From Finegoldia magna (GTDB taxonomy: Bacteria > Bacillota > Clostridia > Tissierellales > Peptoniphilaceae), in assembly GCF_003182075.1 (NCBI RefSeq), contig NZ_QGTH01000003.1, forward strand, positions 46,575 to 110,574: a stretch of DNA of 64,000 nucleotides. The letters are read 5' to 3'. The notes under the pieces were generated by a model. The model did not search any database and had not been told where the DNA came from. It was given only the letters and a program-made list of their open reading frames with translations. Of this stretch, positions 8,786 through 19,210 are shown piece by piece. Each line of letters opens with the position of its first letter. Within the stretch, counting starts at the first letter, position 1. The translations under genes and the position numbers were made by a program.

Positions 8786-9702
8786 TTGATTTAGACAAAG
8801 ATAACGTAAAAATTAATATTGATGCTATTACTTTAGGAAATTTTGACGGATTACATTTAGCACATCAAAAACTTATAAATAAATGTGTTAGCTTAGGTAA
8901 ATCAGGGGTTATTATATTCAAGTCACATACTTCAGAAGTTTTAGAATATGCTAATTTTAAAAATATATTAACAACGGATGATAAAATAAATATATTAAAA
9001 AGAATGAATGTAGATTACTGCTTAATCAAGTCATTTGATAAAGCTTTTTTATCCTTAAAGCCTGTAGAGTTTTTAACTTATGTGAAAGAGCATACTAATT
9101 TCAAAAATTTAGTTGTGGGCAAAGATTTCAAATTCGGAATTAATGCATCTGGTAATGTATCTACTTTAGAAGATTTTCAAAAAGTTTTTAATTATAAACT
9201 CTACACTATAGATGACCAATTTATTAAAAATGTCCCTATTAGATCGACAACAATTCGCAAATTTTTAATGAGTGGAGACGTTGAGAATGCTAATTCAATG
9301 CTCTACAGACCATTTAGTATTAAGGGAGTTGTCGTCGATGGTAAACATAGAGGAAGAAATTTAGGTTACCCTACTGCTAATTTGGAATGTAAACAATATA
9401 TTATACCAGCAGCTGGCGTTTATTATACTAATGTTATTTATGATAACAAACTATACAAAGGTATAACTTCTGTAGGAGAAAATCTAACCTACGATGAACA
9501 TGATGTTAAAATTGAAACTCATATATTAGATTTTAAAGGTGATTTGTATGGAAAAAATTTAACGTTAGTATTCATAAAAAAAATAAGAGATAATGTAAAA
9601 TTTAATTCTGAGATTGAACTTATCAATAAATTAAAAAGCGATTATAATTTTGCAAAAAACCAAGATTTAGATTTACAATTACAAGATTATATGATAATAT
9701 AA
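8776..9702 (+). CDS. ribF: Bifunctional riboflavin kinase / FAD synthetase
   Basis: RibF converts riboflavin to FMN and then FAD. The N-terminal nucleotidyltransferase domain (about 1-160) shows ALGNFDGLHLAHQKLI near residues 15-30, VGKDFKFG (about 113), and RSTTIRKFLMSGDVENAN. The C-terminal flavokinase domain (about 180-300) has GVVVDGKHRGRNLGYPTANL, with the PTAN motif. At 308 residues it is of normal length. It overlaps truB by 10 bases, without an obvious Shine-Dalgarno of its own, so translation is probably coupled. Confidence 0.93.
   Translation: MQIIDLDKDNVKINIDAITLGNFDGLHLAHQKLINKCVSLGKSGVIIFKSHTSEVLEYANFKNILTTDDKINILKRMNVDYCLIKSFDKAFLSLKPVEFLTYVKEHTNFKNLVVGKDFKFGINASGNVSTLEDFQKVFNYKLYTIDDQFIKNVPIRSTTIRKFLMSGDVENANSMLYRPFSIKGVVVDGKHRGRNLGYPTANLECKQYIIPAAGVYYTNVIYDNKLYKGITSVGENLTYDEHDVKIETHILDFKGDLYGKNLTLVFIKKIRDNVKFNSEIELINKLKSDYNFAKNQDLDLQLQDYMII
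9672..9700 (+). promoter_or_regulatory. Internal promoter for rpsO
   Basis: TTTACA (9672-9677) and an extended -10 (TGA then TAATAT, 9695-9700) are separated by 17 bases, inside the 3' end of ribF. Transcription would begin near 9707 and give rpsO a leader of about 75 bases. Confidence 0.5.
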
Positions 9703-9723
9703 ATAAGTACTACTTTTACATTG

Positions 9724-9763
9724 ATATTCGAAACCTCAACGATATCGCTGTAATGGTGAATAT
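9724..9763 (+). promoter_or_regulatory. Candidate structured leader of rpsO (S15 autoregulation)
   Basis: ATATTC (9724-9729) pairs with GAATAT (9758-9763), and ACC (9733-9735) with GGT (9755-9757), leaving a GAA bulge. Inside, CAACG and CGCTG can extend the stem around an ATAT loop with one mismatch. The structure ends 20 bases before the rpsO start. S15 represses its own mRNA in several bacteria through leader structures, so this is a reasonable candidate, but the fold is by eye. Confidence 0.4.
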
Positions 9764-9783
9764 TAAATTTTATGGAGGAAATT

Positions 9784-10050
9784 ATGTACAACAAAGAAAT
9801 CAAAGAAGAAATAATCAAAGAATACCAAACAAAAGAAGGAGACACTGGTTCTCCAGAAGTTCAAGTAGCTTTATTGACTTACAGAATAAACTACTTAACT
9901 GAACATTTAAAGTCTCATAAGAATGATCACCATTCAAGAAGAGGTCTTTTCAAAATGATCGGTAAAAGAAGAAATCTTCTTAACTATCTTAGCAATAAAG
10001 ACATTGAAAGATACCGTGATTTAATTAAAAGATTAAACATTAGAAGATAA
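9784..10050 (+). CDS. rpsO: 30S ribosomal protein S15
   Basis: S15 (88 residues) binds the central domain of 16S rRNA early in 30S assembly. The conserved core [23 protein letters not shown] and the [11 protein letters not shown] motif around residues 40-52 identify it with certainty. The frame extends 12 bases upstream to an ATG at 9772, but that codon lies inside the TGGAGGAA ribosome binding site. The ATG at 9784 gives the family length. A terminator directly follows, so rpsO can be made as its own short transcript. Confidence 0.98.
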   Translation: MYNKEIKEEIIKEYQTKEGDTGSPEVQVALLTYRINYLTEHLKSHKNDHHSRRGLFKMIGKRRNLLNYLSNKDIERYRDLIKRLNIRR

Positions 10051-10053
10051 TTG

Positions 10054-10083
10054 AAAGAGCGGGTTTTTCCGCTCTTTTTATTT
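10054..10083 (+). terminator. Rho-independent terminator after rpsO
   Basis: AAAGAGCGG (10054-10062) and CCGCTCTTT (10069-10077) form a 9-bp stem with a GTTTTT loop, followed by more T residues. It separates rpsO from pnp, where an attenuation or processing signal is common. Confidence 0.9.
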
Positions 10084-10096
10084 ATAAGGAGAATAT

Positions 10097-12241
10097 ATGA
10101 TAAAAAAATATGAATATGATTTATGCGGTAAAAAAATAGAAGTTACGATTGGAAAAGTTGCTGAACAAGCTAATGGAGCATGTTTAATTCAATCTGGAGA
10201 AACCGTACTTCTAGTTACTGCTGTAGGATCAAAAGAGCCACGTGAGGGAGTTGATTTCTTCCCATTAACATGCGATTTTGAAGAAAAACTTTATTCTGTA
10301 GGAAAAATCCCAGGAGGATTTATAAAGCGTGAAGGTAGACCTAGTGAAAAAGCTACATTAACTGCTAGACTAATCGATAGACCTTTAAGACCATTATTCC
10401 CTGAAGGATATCATAATGATGTACAAGTTATAGCTACTGCACTTTCTGTGGATCAAGATAATACTCCCGATATTTTAGCTATGATAGGATCATCTATCGC
10501 ATTGAGCATTTCGGATATTCCTTTCTTAGGACCTACTGGTTCTGTAGCTGTAGGAATGATTGATGGTGAATTTATTATAAATCCTACGCAAGAACAAAGA
10601 GATAAGTCTGATCTTGAATTAACTGTAGCTGGTACTAAAGATGCTATCATGATGGTTGAAGCTGGATGTAATAATATTACTGAACAACAAGTGTTAAAAG
10701 CTATACTTAGAGCACATGAAGAAATCAAGAAAATTTGTGAATTTATTGAATCAATTCAAAAAGAATGCGGAAAACCAAAACAAGAATTCGTTCAACCAGA
10801 AAAAAATGTAGAGTTAGATGAAGAAGTAAAATCATTCTGTATTGAAGATTTAAAGAAAATTACAGTTAATGAAGATAAATTAGATAGAGAAGATCACATT
10901 AATACTCTTAAAAAAGATGTAGTGAATCATTTTGTTGAAAAATATGATGAAAGTATAGCTTCAAAAGTTTCTACTATATATGATGATTTAGAAAAAGCAG
11001 AAGTAAGACGTTTAATATTAGAAGATCATATCAGACCTGATAATAGAAAACTTGATCAAATTAGAGAAATAACTTGTGATGTTGATATATTACCTAGACC
11101 ACATGGTTCAGGTTTGTTTAAAAGGGGTCAAACTCAAGTTTTATCTGTTACAACATTAGGAACTCCATCTGATGCTCAAGTATTAGATGGATTAATTGAA
11201 CAAGAAGATAAAAGATATATGCATCAATACAACTTCCCACCTTATTCTGTAGGGGACGCAAGACCTTTAAGAAGTCCAGGTAGACGTGAAATTGGTCACG
11301 GCGCTTTAGCTGAAAGAGCTCTATTACCTGTAATTCCATCAGAAGAAGAATTCCCATACACAATAAGAGTAGTATCTGAAGTATTAAGTTCTAACGGTTC
11401 TAGTTCTCAAGCATCTGTCTGTGGTTCAACACTTAGTTTATTAAATGCAGGTGTTCCAATAAAAGAACCTGTTGCAGGTATTGCCATGGGATTGATTAAG
11501 GAAGATGATAATGTTGTAATTCTCTCTGATATTCAAGGTTTAGAAGATCACTTAGGAGATATGGATTTTAAAGTTGCAGGTACAAAAGATGGTATAACTG
11601 CATTGCAAATGGATATTAAAATTACTGGAATTTCTGAAGAAATATTAACTGAAGCTTTAGAAAGAGCTAGAGTTGGTAGACTTCATATATTATCATTAAT
11701 GAACGAATGTATAAGTGAACCAAATAAAGAAATTTCAAAGTATGCTCCTAGAATTATGGTAATTAATATTGCACCTGAAAAAGTAAGAGAAGTTATTGGA
11801 CCAGGTGGAAAAGTAATAAACAAAATAATTGATGAGACTGGCGTGAAAATTGATACCGAAGATGATGGTAAAATTACAGTAGCTGGTGAAAACACTGAAA
11901 GTGCTCAAAGAGCCATAGATATGATTAAAGAAATAGTTAGAGAACCTGAAGTCGGTGAAAAATATTTAGGAAGAGTTACTAAGATTATGAATTTTGGTGC
12001 TTTTGTTGAAATATTACCTGGAAAAGAAGGTCTTCTTCACATATCTAATATAGCACATGAAAGAACTAATAAAGTTGAAGATGTTTTAAAAGAAAACGAT
12101 GAAATAATGGTAAAACTTATGGATATTGATGAACAAGGTAAGATGACACTGTCCAGAAAAGCTCTTTTACCAAAACCCGAAAGAAAAGAAAAGAAGAATT
12201 TTGATAAAAAATCTGAAGATAAAAATATAGAAGATAAATAA
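10097..12241 (+). CDS. pnp: Polyribonucleotide nucleotidyltransferase (PNPase)
   Basis: PNPase degrades RNA 3' to 5' by phosphorolysis. The 714-residue protein has two RNase PH-like domains. The first carries the [22 protein letters not shown] motif, the second [13 protein letters not shown] near 340 and [12 protein letters not shown] near 435. A linking helical domain lies between them, followed by a KH domain (about 555-615, [16 protein letters not shown]) and an S1 domain (about 622-690, [18 protein letters not shown]). A lysine-rich tail ends it. Start ATG has AAGGAGA upstream. The rpsO-pnp order is conserved across bacteria. Confidence 0.98.
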   Translation: MIKKYEYDLCGKKIEVTIGKVAEQANGACLIQSGETVLLVTAVGSKEPREGVDFFPLTCDFEEKLYSVGKIPGGFIKREGRPSEKATLTARLIDRPLRPLFPEGYHNDVQVIATALSVDQDNTPDILAMIGSSIALSISDIPFLGPTGSVAVGMIDGEFIINPTQEQRDKSDLELTVAGTKDAIMMVEAGCNNITEQQVLKAILRAHEEIKKICEFIESIQKECGKPKQEFVQPEKNVELDEEVKSFCIEDLKKITVNEDKLDREDHINTLKKDVVNHFVEKYDESIASKVSTIYDDLEKAEVRRLILEDHIRPDNRKLDQIREITCDVDILPRPHGSGLFKRGQTQVLSVTTLGTPSDAQVLDGLIEQEDKRYMHQYNFPPYSVGDARPLRSPGRREIGHGALAERALLPVIPSEEEFPYTIRVVSEVLSSNGSSSQASVCGSTLSLLNAGVPIKEPVAGIAMGLIKEDDNVVILSDIQGLEDHLGDMDFKVAGTKDGITALQMDIKITGISEEILTEALERARVGRLHILSLMNECISEPNKEISKYAPRIMVINIAPEKVREVIGPGGKVINKIIDETGVKIDTEDDGKITVAGENTESAQRAIDMIKEIVREPEVGEKYLGRVTKIMNFGAFVEILPGKEGLLHISNIAHERTNKVEDVLKENDEIMVKLMDIDEQGKMTLSRKALLPKPERKEKKNFDKKSEDKNIEDK

Positions 12242-12244
12242 TTA

Positions 12245-12279
12245 ATAGTTGAGTAATTTTATTACTCAACTATATTTTT
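12245..12279 (+). terminator. Rho-independent terminator after pnp
   Basis: A perfect 12-bp stem (ATAGTTGAGTAA at 12245-12256, TTACTCAACTAT at 12262-12273) with a 5-base loop is followed by ATTTTT. It closes the long rimP-pnp cluster. Confidence 0.9.
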
Positions 12280-12292
12280 GAAAGGGGACATT

Positions 12293-12724
12293 ATGAAAGT
12301 TAAAATAATTAATAAATCTAATAACCCTCTACCAAAATATTCAACAATTGGGTCTAGTGGTATGGATTTGAGAGCTTATACTGAAAATGATATAACTTTA
12401 AAACCACTTGAAAGAACTCTTGTACCTACTGGAATATATATTGCAATTCCAGAAGGTTATGAGGTTCAAATCAGACCAAGAAGTGGTTTGAGTATTAAAC
12501 ATGGAATAACTCTGATAAATTGTGTTGGTACTATAGACAGTGATTACAGAGGAGAATTAAAAATTCCTGTAGTCAATTTATCGAATGAGGAATATACAAT
12601 TTCATCTGGGGATAGAATTTGTCAAATGATACTTCAAAAATACGAAAATATTCAATTTGAGGAAGTTGAAGTACTAGATGAAACAGATAGAAATGATGGC
12701 GGATTTGGCCATACAGGCTACTAA
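12293..12724 (+). CDS. dut: Deoxyuridine 5'-triphosphate nucleotidohydrolase
   Basis: The trimeric dUTPase hydrolyses dUTP to dUMP, keeping uracil out of DNA and supplying dTMP synthesis. All five motifs are present: GSSGMDLRA (I), [10 protein letters not shown] (II), [11 protein letters not shown] (III), GDRICQMIL (IV) and [11 protein letters not shown] at the C-terminus (V). The frame opens at a TTG at 12278, but AAAGGGG at 12281-12287 selects the ATG at 12293, giving the usual 143 residues. The ftsK-like gene begins two bases after the stop. Confidence 0.96.
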   Translation: MKVKIINKSNNPLPKYSTIGSSGMDLRAYTENDITLKPLERTLVPTGIYIAIPEGYEVQIRPRSGLSIKHGITLINCVGTIDSDYRGELKIPVVNLSNEEYTISSGDRICQMILQKYENIQFEEVEVLDETDRNDGGFGHTGY

Positions 12725-12726
12725 TT

Positions 12727-14949
12727 ATGGCTAGAAATACTAAATCACGAAACAAAACTCAATCAAAATCTAATAGCAAAAAAAATGCTAAATCTTCGAC
12801 AAAATTAATAATTATATTAGTGTTAATTATTTCACTTATTTTTATGGCTAGTAGTAGAGTTGGTGTTTTGGGAATTATTGTAAAAAATATATACTTTAAT
12901 ACTTTTGGCATCTTTTCATACGTTTTTATATCATTAGGTATACTGTATACAATATCGACGATATCTGATATAAACCATGGAAATAAACTAAGAAAAATTA
13001 CTTATATATTGGCTGTTTCTTCAATATTCGTAATGAGTTTAATTAATATATCAAACTATCCAAATCTTAATATTAATCAAAGGATTGATTTGAATTTAAA
13101 TTTAGCAAATGACTACAGTGGTATTGGAGTAATTGGAGCTATTATAGCATCAATATTAAACATTGCTATAGGCTACATAGGTTTATATGTTGCACTCGTT
13201 TTTTGTTCTTTGTTTTTTATATCTGCAATAATGAATTTAACTTTAAAAGAGTTATTTCAAGAAATTTTTACTTTTGTTAAAAAGACATTAATAGATATAA
13301 AAACAAAAAATAAAAAGAACAAAAAAAATAAAAGTATCGAAAAATCACACGAGATTAAGCAAAATAAACCTATAAAAGAAAGAATTTCTAAAAATCCTAT
13401 TAAAGAAAAGTCTGATTTAAATAAATCTACAGAATATGAACCTCCAAAACCAAAACTCAACGATTATAAATCGAATGAAAAAGAATCCGGAGAACAACTA
13501 TCTGTTATAGACTTTGGTGAATTCTCTGGACAAAGTAATTATACTTTTCCACCATTAGAACTTTTGAAAAATGCTGAATATGCGGAAGATAATGATGATT
13601 CTGTTTTACAGAAAGCAAAAATGATTGAAGAAACTTTAAAAAACTTTTCAATAGATGCGACTGTTGTTCAAATCGATAGAGGTCCTACGGTTACTTGCTA
13701 TGAATTAGAGCCTAAGGCAGGGGTGAAAGTCTCAAGAATAGTCAATCTAGCAGATGACCTATCACTTTCTTTAGCTACAAGTGGAATTAGAATACAAGCT
13801 CCTATTCCCGGTAAATCAGTAGTTGGAATTGAAGTAGAAAATGATGTTAAAAATTCTGTAATGTTAAAAGAGATTTTAATGTCTGATAATTTTGTTAAAG
13901 AAAAATCGTTGATGCCAATAGCTTTAGGAAAAGATATTTCTGGGAAATGTATTGTAACTTCCGTTGATAAGATGCCACATCTACTTATAGCAGGAGCTAC
14001 TGGTAGTGGTAAATCTGTTTGCATAAATACAATAATAATGAGTATTTTGTATAAGTCAAATCCAAATGATGTAAAACTTATATTGATTGATCCAAAAGTT
14101 GTCGAATTGAGTATATACAATAATATTCCACATCTTGCTATACCGGTTGTTACAGATCCAAAAAAGGCAAGTGCTGCTTTGAACTGGGCTGTAAGGGAAA
14201 TGGAAAGAAGATACCAAATATTTTCAGAGAATCACGTTCGAGATATCAAAGCTTACAATAAGAAAAATAAAAATGATGAACTTGAAAAACTACCATATAT
14301 TGTTATTATTATAGATGAGTTAAGTGATTTGATGATGGTCTCAGCAAATGATGTTGAAGACGCTATTTGCAGACTAGCTCAAATGGCAAGAGCGTGTGGT
14401 ATCCATCTAATTATTGCAACTCAAAGACCAACAGTGGATGTAATTACTGGTACAATAAAAGCAAATGTACCGTCTAGAATTTCTTTTGCTGTTAGTAGCC
14501 AAATAGATTCAAGGACTATTTTAGATCAATCCGGTGCAGAAAAGCTTATAGGAAGAGGGGATATGTTATTTTTCCCATCATCAATGGCAAAACCTAGTAG
14601 GGTTCAAGGAGCTTTTATTTCTGATGAAGAAGTCGATAATGTAGTTAAATTCTTAATAAATAAAAATGAAACCAATTATAAAGAAGAAATCATAGAAGAC
14701 ATAGATAAATCAGACAGTATTGATCTTGAAGATGATGATACAGATATTTTATTTACAGATGCTGTTGAAATTATTTTGAATGAAGATTCTGCATCTATTT
14801 CGCTATTACAAAGAAAATTAAAAATAGGATATGCTAGGGCTGGAAGAATTATAGATCAAATGGAAGAAAAAGGTATTGTTGGTCCTAGTGAGGGAAGCAA
14901 GCCTAGAAAAATTTTAATACCTAAAGATTATTTAGAAAGACGTGATTGA
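12727..14949 (+). CDS. ftsK: DNA translocase FtsK/SpoIIIE
   Basis: A 740-residue septal DNA pump that moves chromosomal DNA through the closing division septum. A basic N-terminus precedes four hydrophobic segments (about residues 18-160), then a Lys/Asn-rich linker (170-250). The motor domain follows, with Walker A GATGSGKS near 422-429 and Walker [14 protein letters not shown] near 525. The C-terminal gamma winged-helix domain (about 675-735, [24 protein letters not shown]) recognises polar DNA motifs. FtsK and SpoIIIE cannot be told apart from sequence alone. Confidence 0.95.
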   Translation: MARNTKSRNKTQSKSNSKKNAKSSTKLIIILVLIISLIFMASSRVGVLGIIVKNIYFNTFGIFSYVFISLGILYTISTISDINHGNKLRKITYILAVSSIFVMSLINISNYPNLNINQRIDLNLNLANDYSGIGVIGAIIASILNIAIGYIGLYVALVFCSLFFISAIMNLTLKELFQEIFTFVKKTLIDIKTKNKKNKKNKSIEKSHEIKQNKPIKERISKNPIKEKSDLNKSTEYEPPKPKLNDYKSNEKESGEQLSVIDFGEFSGQSNYTFPPLELLKNAEYAEDNDDSVLQKAKMIEETLKNFSIDATVVQIDRGPTVTCYELEPKAGVKVSRIVNLADDLSLSLATSGIRIQAPIPGKSVVGIEVENDVKNSVMLKEILMSDNFVKEKSLMPIALGKDISGKCIVTSVDKMPHLLIAGATGSGKSVCINTIIMSILYKSNPNDVKLILIDPKVVELSIYNNIPHLAIPVVTDPKKASAALNWAVREMERRYQIFSENHVRDIKAYNKKNKNDELEKLPYIVIIIDELSDLMMVSANDVEDAICRLAQMARACGIHLIIATQRPTVDVITGTIKANVPSRISFAVSSQIDSRTILDQSGAEKLIGRGDMLFFPSSMAKPSRVQGAFISDEEVDNVVKFLINKNETNYKEEIIEDIDKSDSIDLEDDDTDILFTDAVEIILNEDSASISLLQRKLKIGYARAGRIIDQMEEKGIVGPSEGSKPRKILIPKDYLERRD

Positions 14950-14950
14950 T

Positions 14951-15487
14951 ATGAATATTGCAAATAAGTTCACAACATTAAGAGTAATTTTAATACCATT
15001 TTTTGTAGCATCATTACTGATATTCAAAACAGACAATTATATACCTGCGTTAATATTTATAATCTCTGCAATAACAGATTTTATTGATGGTCAACTCGCT
15101 AGAAGGAAAAATTTAGTTACTACATTTGGAAAGTTTATGGATCCATTAGCAGACAAAATGTTGAGTTGCAGTGCATTAATTGTCCTAGTACAACTAGGAA
15201 AAGTTCCTGCATGGAGCGTGGTTATAGTTGTATTAAGAGAACTTACTATTAGCGGTTTCAGAATATTAGCTGCATCTAATGGAGTTACATTAGCAGCAAG
15301 TTATTGGGGAAAATCAAAAACTATGACACAATTTATCGCTATTGTTTTAATTTTGATTAATACTGGGGATAAATTAGGGTTTGCTTTAGATATGTACCTA
15401 TATTATATATCGATTGTATTAACTGTAATCAGTTTATGTGATTATATTTTTAAGAATGTTAATGTATTAGATTTAAAAAATATATAA
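14951..15487 (+). CDS. pgsA: CDP-diacylglycerol-glycerol-3-phosphate 3-phosphatidyltransferase
   Basis: PgsA makes phosphatidylglycerophosphate, the committed step to phosphatidylglycerol and cardiolipin, in the membrane. The N-terminus NIANKFTTLRVILIPFF is typical. The CDP-alcohol phosphotransferase signature is complete, from DFIDGQLARRKNLVTTFGKFMDPLADK (about residues 40-66) with its spaced aspartates. Four to five transmembrane segments are visible in about 178 residues. The frame also has a GTG at 14942 overlapping ftsK; the ATG at 14951 fits homologues better. pgsA directly before recA is a common Firmicutes order. Confidence 0.94.
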   Translation: MNIANKFTTLRVILIPFFVASLLIFKTDNYIPALIFIISAITDFIDGQLARRKNLVTTFGKFMDPLADKMLSCSALIVLVQLGKVPAWSVVIVVLRELTISGFRILAASNGVTLAASYWGKSKTMTQFIAIVLILINTGDKLGFALDMYLYYISIVLTVISLCDYIFKNVNVLDLKNI

Positions 15488-15500
15488 TTATTTTTTGGTT

Positions 15501-15531
15501 TGTGGTATAATAAACATAAGAACTTATGTTC
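15501..15531 (+). promoter_or_regulatory. recA promoter with LexA (SOS) box
   Basis: An extended -10 (TGG then TATAAT, 15506-15511) precedes a perfect Gram-positive SOS operator core, GAAC-TTAT-GTTC at 15520-15531, over the expected start site. LexA binding there would block initiation, giving damage-inducible recA. The -35 region is weak and T-rich. Confidence 0.85.
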
Positions 15532-15554
15532 TGTTTAATTTTTAGGAGGTAGTC

Positions 15555-16646
15555 ATGGATTTTGCTAATGGATCTGAAAAAGATCAAGCTTTAAGAGAAG
15601 CTTTTGCAAGCATTGAAAAACAATTTGGAAAAGGCTCTATAATGAAACTCGGAGATCATGTTCAAAAAGATATCGAAGCTATTCCTACTGGAGCTATAAA
15701 TTTGGATGTTGCTTTAGGAATAGGTGGCTTACCAAGAGGTAGAGTTATTGAGATTTATGGACCTGAATCTTCTGGTAAAACAACTTTGGCACTCCATGTA
15801 GTTGCTGAAGCACAAAAGATGGGTGGTACTGCAGCTTTTATCGATGCTGAACACGCATTAGACGCAATTTATGCTAAAAACTTGGGTGTAGATACAGACA
15901 ATCTTATCATTTCACAACCAGATACAGGTGAACAAGCTTTAGGAATATGTGATTCTCTTGTAAGAAGTTCTGCTGTAGATATTATTATCATTGACTCTGT
16001 TGCAGCACTAGTTCCAAGAGCTGAAATAGAAGGAAATATGGGAGACAGCCATGTTGGTCTACAAGCAAGACTAATGTCTCAAGCTTTACGTAAATTAACA
16101 GGTGTTATTTCCAAGAGCAATTGTACAGTTATTTTCATTAACCAACTTAGAGAAAAAGTTGGAATAATGTTTGGTAATCCAGAAGTTACAACGGGTGGTA
16201 GAGCTTTAAAATTCTATTCTTCAGTTAGAATTGAAATTAGAAGAGGAGAAGCTATTAGAAAAGGTGACGATATTGTTGGAAATCGTACTAAAGTTAAAAT
16301 CGTCAAAAACAAAGTAGCACCTCCATTTAAACAAGTAGAATTCGACATTATGTACGGAGAAGGTATTTCTAAAATAGGTACAATATTAGACTTAGCCACT
16401 GACTGCAAAGTTGTAAAAAAAGCAGGTGCTTGGTACAGTTATGAAGATGAAAAATTAGGACAAGGTCGAGAAAACTCTAAAGTATTTTTAGAAGAAAATC
16501 CAAAAATACTAGAAGAAATTATCGATAAAACTTATGAATTTTATGGATTAAGATCAAAAGAGGATTCAGAGGCTATCAAAACAGAAAATAACGATGATAT
16601 AAAAGACGAATCGAATAACAAAATAAGTGAGGATGAATTAGACTAG
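15555..16646 (+). CDS. recA: Recombinase RecA
   Basis: RecA forms filaments on single-stranded DNA, drives homologous recombination and stimulates LexA self-cleavage. Seen: KGSIMKLG at the N-terminus, Walker [10 protein letters not shown] (about 69-77), the [17 protein letters not shown]alker B/L1 region, and the L2 region around [17 protein letters not shown]. An acidic C-terminal tail ends the 363-residue protein. AGGAGG lies 6 bases before the ATG. A LexA box lies in its promoter and a hairpin follows the stop codon. Confidence 0.99.
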   Translation: MDFANGSEKDQALREAFASIEKQFGKGSIMKLGDHVQKDIEAIPTGAINLDVALGIGGLPRGRVIEIYGPESSGKTTLALHVVAEAQKMGGTAAFIDAEHALDAIYAKNLGVDTDNLIISQPDTGEQALGICDSLVRSSAVDIIIIDSVAALVPRAEIEGNMGDSHVGLQARLMSQALRKLTGVISKSNCTVIFINQLREKVGIMFGNPEVTTGGRALKFYSSVRIEIRRGEAIRKGDDIVGNRTKVKIVKNKVAPPFKQVEFDIMYGEGISKIGTILDLATDCKVVKKAGAWYSYEDEKLGQGRENSKVFLEENPKILEEIIDKTYEFYGLRSKEDSEAIKTENNDDIKDESNNKISEDELD

Positions 16647-16676
16647 GGCAAGTATTACTTGCCCACTATTTCTATT
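16646..16676 (+). terminator. Terminator-like hairpin after recA
   Basis: GGGCAAGT (16646-16653) and ACTTGCCC (16657-16664) form an 8-bp GC-containing stem with a 3-base loop, starting in the recA stop codon. The downstream tract (ACTATTTCTATT) is only moderately T-rich, so readthrough into the SbcD-like gene, whose ATG is 12 bases away, is likely. Confidence 0.6.
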
Positions 16677-17627
16677 ATGAAGATATTATTTTTTACAGAT
16701 ACACATATAAAATCTAGAAATCCTAGATCTAGAATTGACGATTACGAAGATTCTATTTATAAAAAAATTGAAGAAATAAGAGAAATATCAATAAATGAAA
16801 ATGTTGACATGATACTTCACGGTGGAGATTTATTTGATAAAGCAGATGTTGGAATAAAAACAGCATCAAAATTTGGTAAATTATTTCAAACTTTTCCGAA
16901 GAAAATTCACATAATAAGTGGGAATCATGATATATATGGTTATAATCCAAACTCTATAGATAGAGCTATGATGGGACTATACAATTCATTAGATGTATTA
17001 GAACTAGTTGAAGAAGATAAGCCTATTATCATGGAAAGGGATGGTTTGAGGGTTCAAATATCTGGCCAACCATATACTCATGATATTGATTCATCTGATA
17101 AATCCTATTATTATCCTAAAAGATTAGATAATGTAGACTATCATATACTAATGATACACAGCTTTTTATTGTATAAGAAATTTATTGAACAAATTGAGTA
17201 TACTTTAATCGATCAAATTATGGATACTGATTGTGATATTGTTTTAAGTGGTCACTATCATACTGGATTTAAAACTGTAAAAGTCAATGAAAAGTTTTTT
17301 GCAAATCCAGGAAGTATTGCTAGAATGACTAATACTGAATCAGAAAGAAAAAGAATACCTAAGGTCTTGATAATCGAACTTACAAAAGATGATATCAAAA
17401 TTGAAGAAATTTTTCTAAAAAGTGCTAAAAATAGTAGTGAAATTTTTTCTAATGATAAATTAAACCCGTATTCTATTAAAAACAAAAGCCTCTTGGATAT
17501 AAAAGAAAGACTTTCAAAGTTATCAAGCAATCCGATTATAGACATCAATAACAACTTAAAATCCATAGGAAGAGAAATGAAAATAGATGAAGAAATTATT
17601 GATGAAGCCATAAGGAGAATAGAATAA
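16677..17627 (+). CDS. Mre11/SbcD-like metallophosphoesterase (DNA exonuclease)
   Basis: A 316-residue calcineurin-like phosphoesterase of the Mre11/SbcD group. The metal-binding motifs are in order: FTDTHIK (D-x-H, residues 7-9), HGGDLFDKAD (G-D), SGNHDIYG (GNHD), HSFLLYK (H) and LSGHYHTG (GHxH). These carry a two-metal nuclease centre. The C-terminal part is shorter than in classical SbcD. No Shine-Dalgarno is visible because the recA hairpin occupies that space. The stop overlaps the next ATG (TAATG), coupling it to the Rad50-like ATPase. A role in processing DNA ends is inferred. Confidence 0.88.
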   Translation: MKILFFTDTHIKSRNPRSRIDDYEDSIYKKIEEIREISINENVDMILHGGDLFDKADVGIKTASKFGKLFQTFPKKIHIISGNHDIYGYNPNSIDRAMMGLYNSLDVLELVEEDKPIIMERDGLRVQISGQPYTHDIDSSDKSYYYPKRLDNVDYHILMIHSFLLYKKFIEQIEYTLIDQIMDTDCDIVLSGHYHTGFKTVKVNEKFFANPGSIARMTNTESERKRIPKVLIIELTKDDIKIEEIFLKSAKNSSEIFSNDKLNPYSIKNKSLLDIKERLSKLSSNPIIDINNNLKSIGREMKIDEEIIDEAIRRIE

Positions 17628-19210
17628 TGTATATTACCGATATATATTTAACTAATTTTCAGTCATACGAACGAGGTCATTTTGAGCTTTCAGAAAAAGT
17701 GAACTTAATTACAGGTGCTTCTGATAGTGGGAAAACCGCCTTAATTAGAGCTCTATCATGGGTTTTATTCAATGATTACACAACTGATTTATTAATAAGA
17801 AATGGATACAATAATGTTGAAGTCAAAATTGTATTTAACAACGGTAATTTTATTTTAAGAGGTAGAAAAGGTAATACTAATTATTACTACATTAAAAATA
17901 ATCCTGATAATGAAGAGATAAAGAAATATGAAAATTTTGGTAGAGAAATACCATCAGAAATTCAAGATGATTTTCTTTTTAAAAAAGTTAATCTTCTGAA
18001 CGAAAAATACAATATTTTAATTGCTTCTCAATTAGAAAATTCATTTTTGCTGTCAGAAACAGATTCTACAAAGGCAAATGCAATTGGCAAATTAGTAAAT
18101 ATTGACATACTGGACAATGCATCCAGAAATGTCTCAAAAGAAATAAAAAGCACAAAAGGAGAATTAAATTTTAAAAAAAGTTTTATCAACGAAAAAGAAG
18201 AATCTCTAAATAAATATGATTATTTAAATGAAGAAAAAATAAAAATTGACAACCTAAAAGTTTTATACAATAATTTAGCCAAAAATTTTGAAAAATTAAA
18301 TATATTGAAAACATTATCCATTAAACTTTCTGAATTAAATGTCAGGATTAAAAATGGTTATAAATACTTAGATAAATACAAGGGACTAGATATTTGTTCA
18401 GAAACTTTGCAGAATACAGAAGATAATATTTCTTCCTTCTCAAAACTTAATCAATTATATGAGTATTATCAGCAAATAATAAAAGGTATCAAATCTAGTA
18501 ATGTAAAATTTAATAATTTAAGATATACGGATTTGATATCAGAAATTATTGATAACATCGATAAAGATCTTACTTTATTGAAGTTTTTGAAACCACTATA
18601 CGATAGATTAACTTACGTAAAAAGTAGTTATAATAACTATGAAACTATATTAGAGAAATTTAAACAAGTGCCTAAATCTTATAATATCTTATTAAATACT
18701 CAAAATGATATCCAAATTTTAAATCAGTTATCTAATTTAAATGAAAATTACTATAGAATTAACCAAGCAATAAGGAATAATAGTCGGGTATTAACAAGTA
18801 TTAATACATCTAAAGTATCAGAATTAATAAATAGAATTGATAAAAACAAAGAAAAATATATACAACTATATAAACTTAACATTTCTTATCTAAAAATTAA
18901 TAAAATCATTTTAGACCAAAATGATAAATTAGATAAATTGAAATCTATTAATAATTTACAAATTATATTATTAAATATTAACAATGCTTTCGAATTGTTA
19001 AACAAACTAAAAATAATAAAAAACACCTTAGGTGAAAAACAAGAGAATTATCAACAGAATACTAAAGAATTAGCTGAATGTAATTTTTTAATAGATGACT
19101 TGATAAATAAATACAAAGAAAATCTTTACAAAGAAAAAATATGTCCATTTTGTCTAAGTGAAATAGATGAAGATCATGTTACTCAAATAGTAAAGGAGTT
19201 AAGAAAATAA
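17627..19210 (+). CDS. Rad50/SbcC-like ATPase, N-terminal half ending in a zinc-hook motif
   Basis: This 527-residue protein has the N-terminal half of an SMC/Rad50 ATPase head. Strand IYLTNFQSYERG is followed by Walker A GASDSGKT (residues 30-37), and a Q-loop-like SQLENSFLLSET lies near 145-157. Roughly 330 residues of predicted helical/coiled-coil sequence follow, rich in Leu, Lys and Asn. Near the C-terminus is a CPFC (C-x-x-C) resembling the Rad50 zinc hook. It has no signature motif or Walker B; those are encoded two genes downstream. Start and stop both overlap neighbours as TAATG. It probably pairs with the 220-residue protein to form one ATPase. Confidence 0.82.
   Translation: MYITDIYLTNFQSYERGHFELSEKVNLITGASDSGKTALIRALSWVLFNDYTTDLLIRNGYNNVEVKIVFNNGNFILRGRKGNTNYYYIKNNPDNEEIKKYENFGREIPSEIQDDFLFKKVNLLNEKYNILIASQLENSFLLSETDSTKANAIGKLVNIDILDNASRNVSKEIKSTKGELNFKKSFINEKEESLNKYDYLNEEKIKIDNLKVLYNNLAKNFEKLNILKTLSIKLSELNVRIKNGYKYLDKYKGLDICSETLQNTEDNISSFSKLNQLYEYYQQIIKGIKSSNVKFNNLRYTDLISEIIDNIDKDLTLLKFLKPLYDRLTYVKSSYNNYETILEKFKQVPKSYNILLNTQNDIQILNQLSNLNENYYRINQAIRNNSRVLTSINTSKVSELINRIDKNKEKYIQLYKLNISYLKINKIILDQNDKLDKLKSINNLQIILLNINNAFELLNKLKIIKNTLGEKQENYQQNTKELAECNFLIDDLINKYKENLYKEKICPFCLSEIDEDHVTQIVKELRK

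Noticed and set aside
13257..14120. Minus-strand open frames within ftsK
   Set aside because: Antisense shadows of a well-supported gene, without start signals or recognisable domains.
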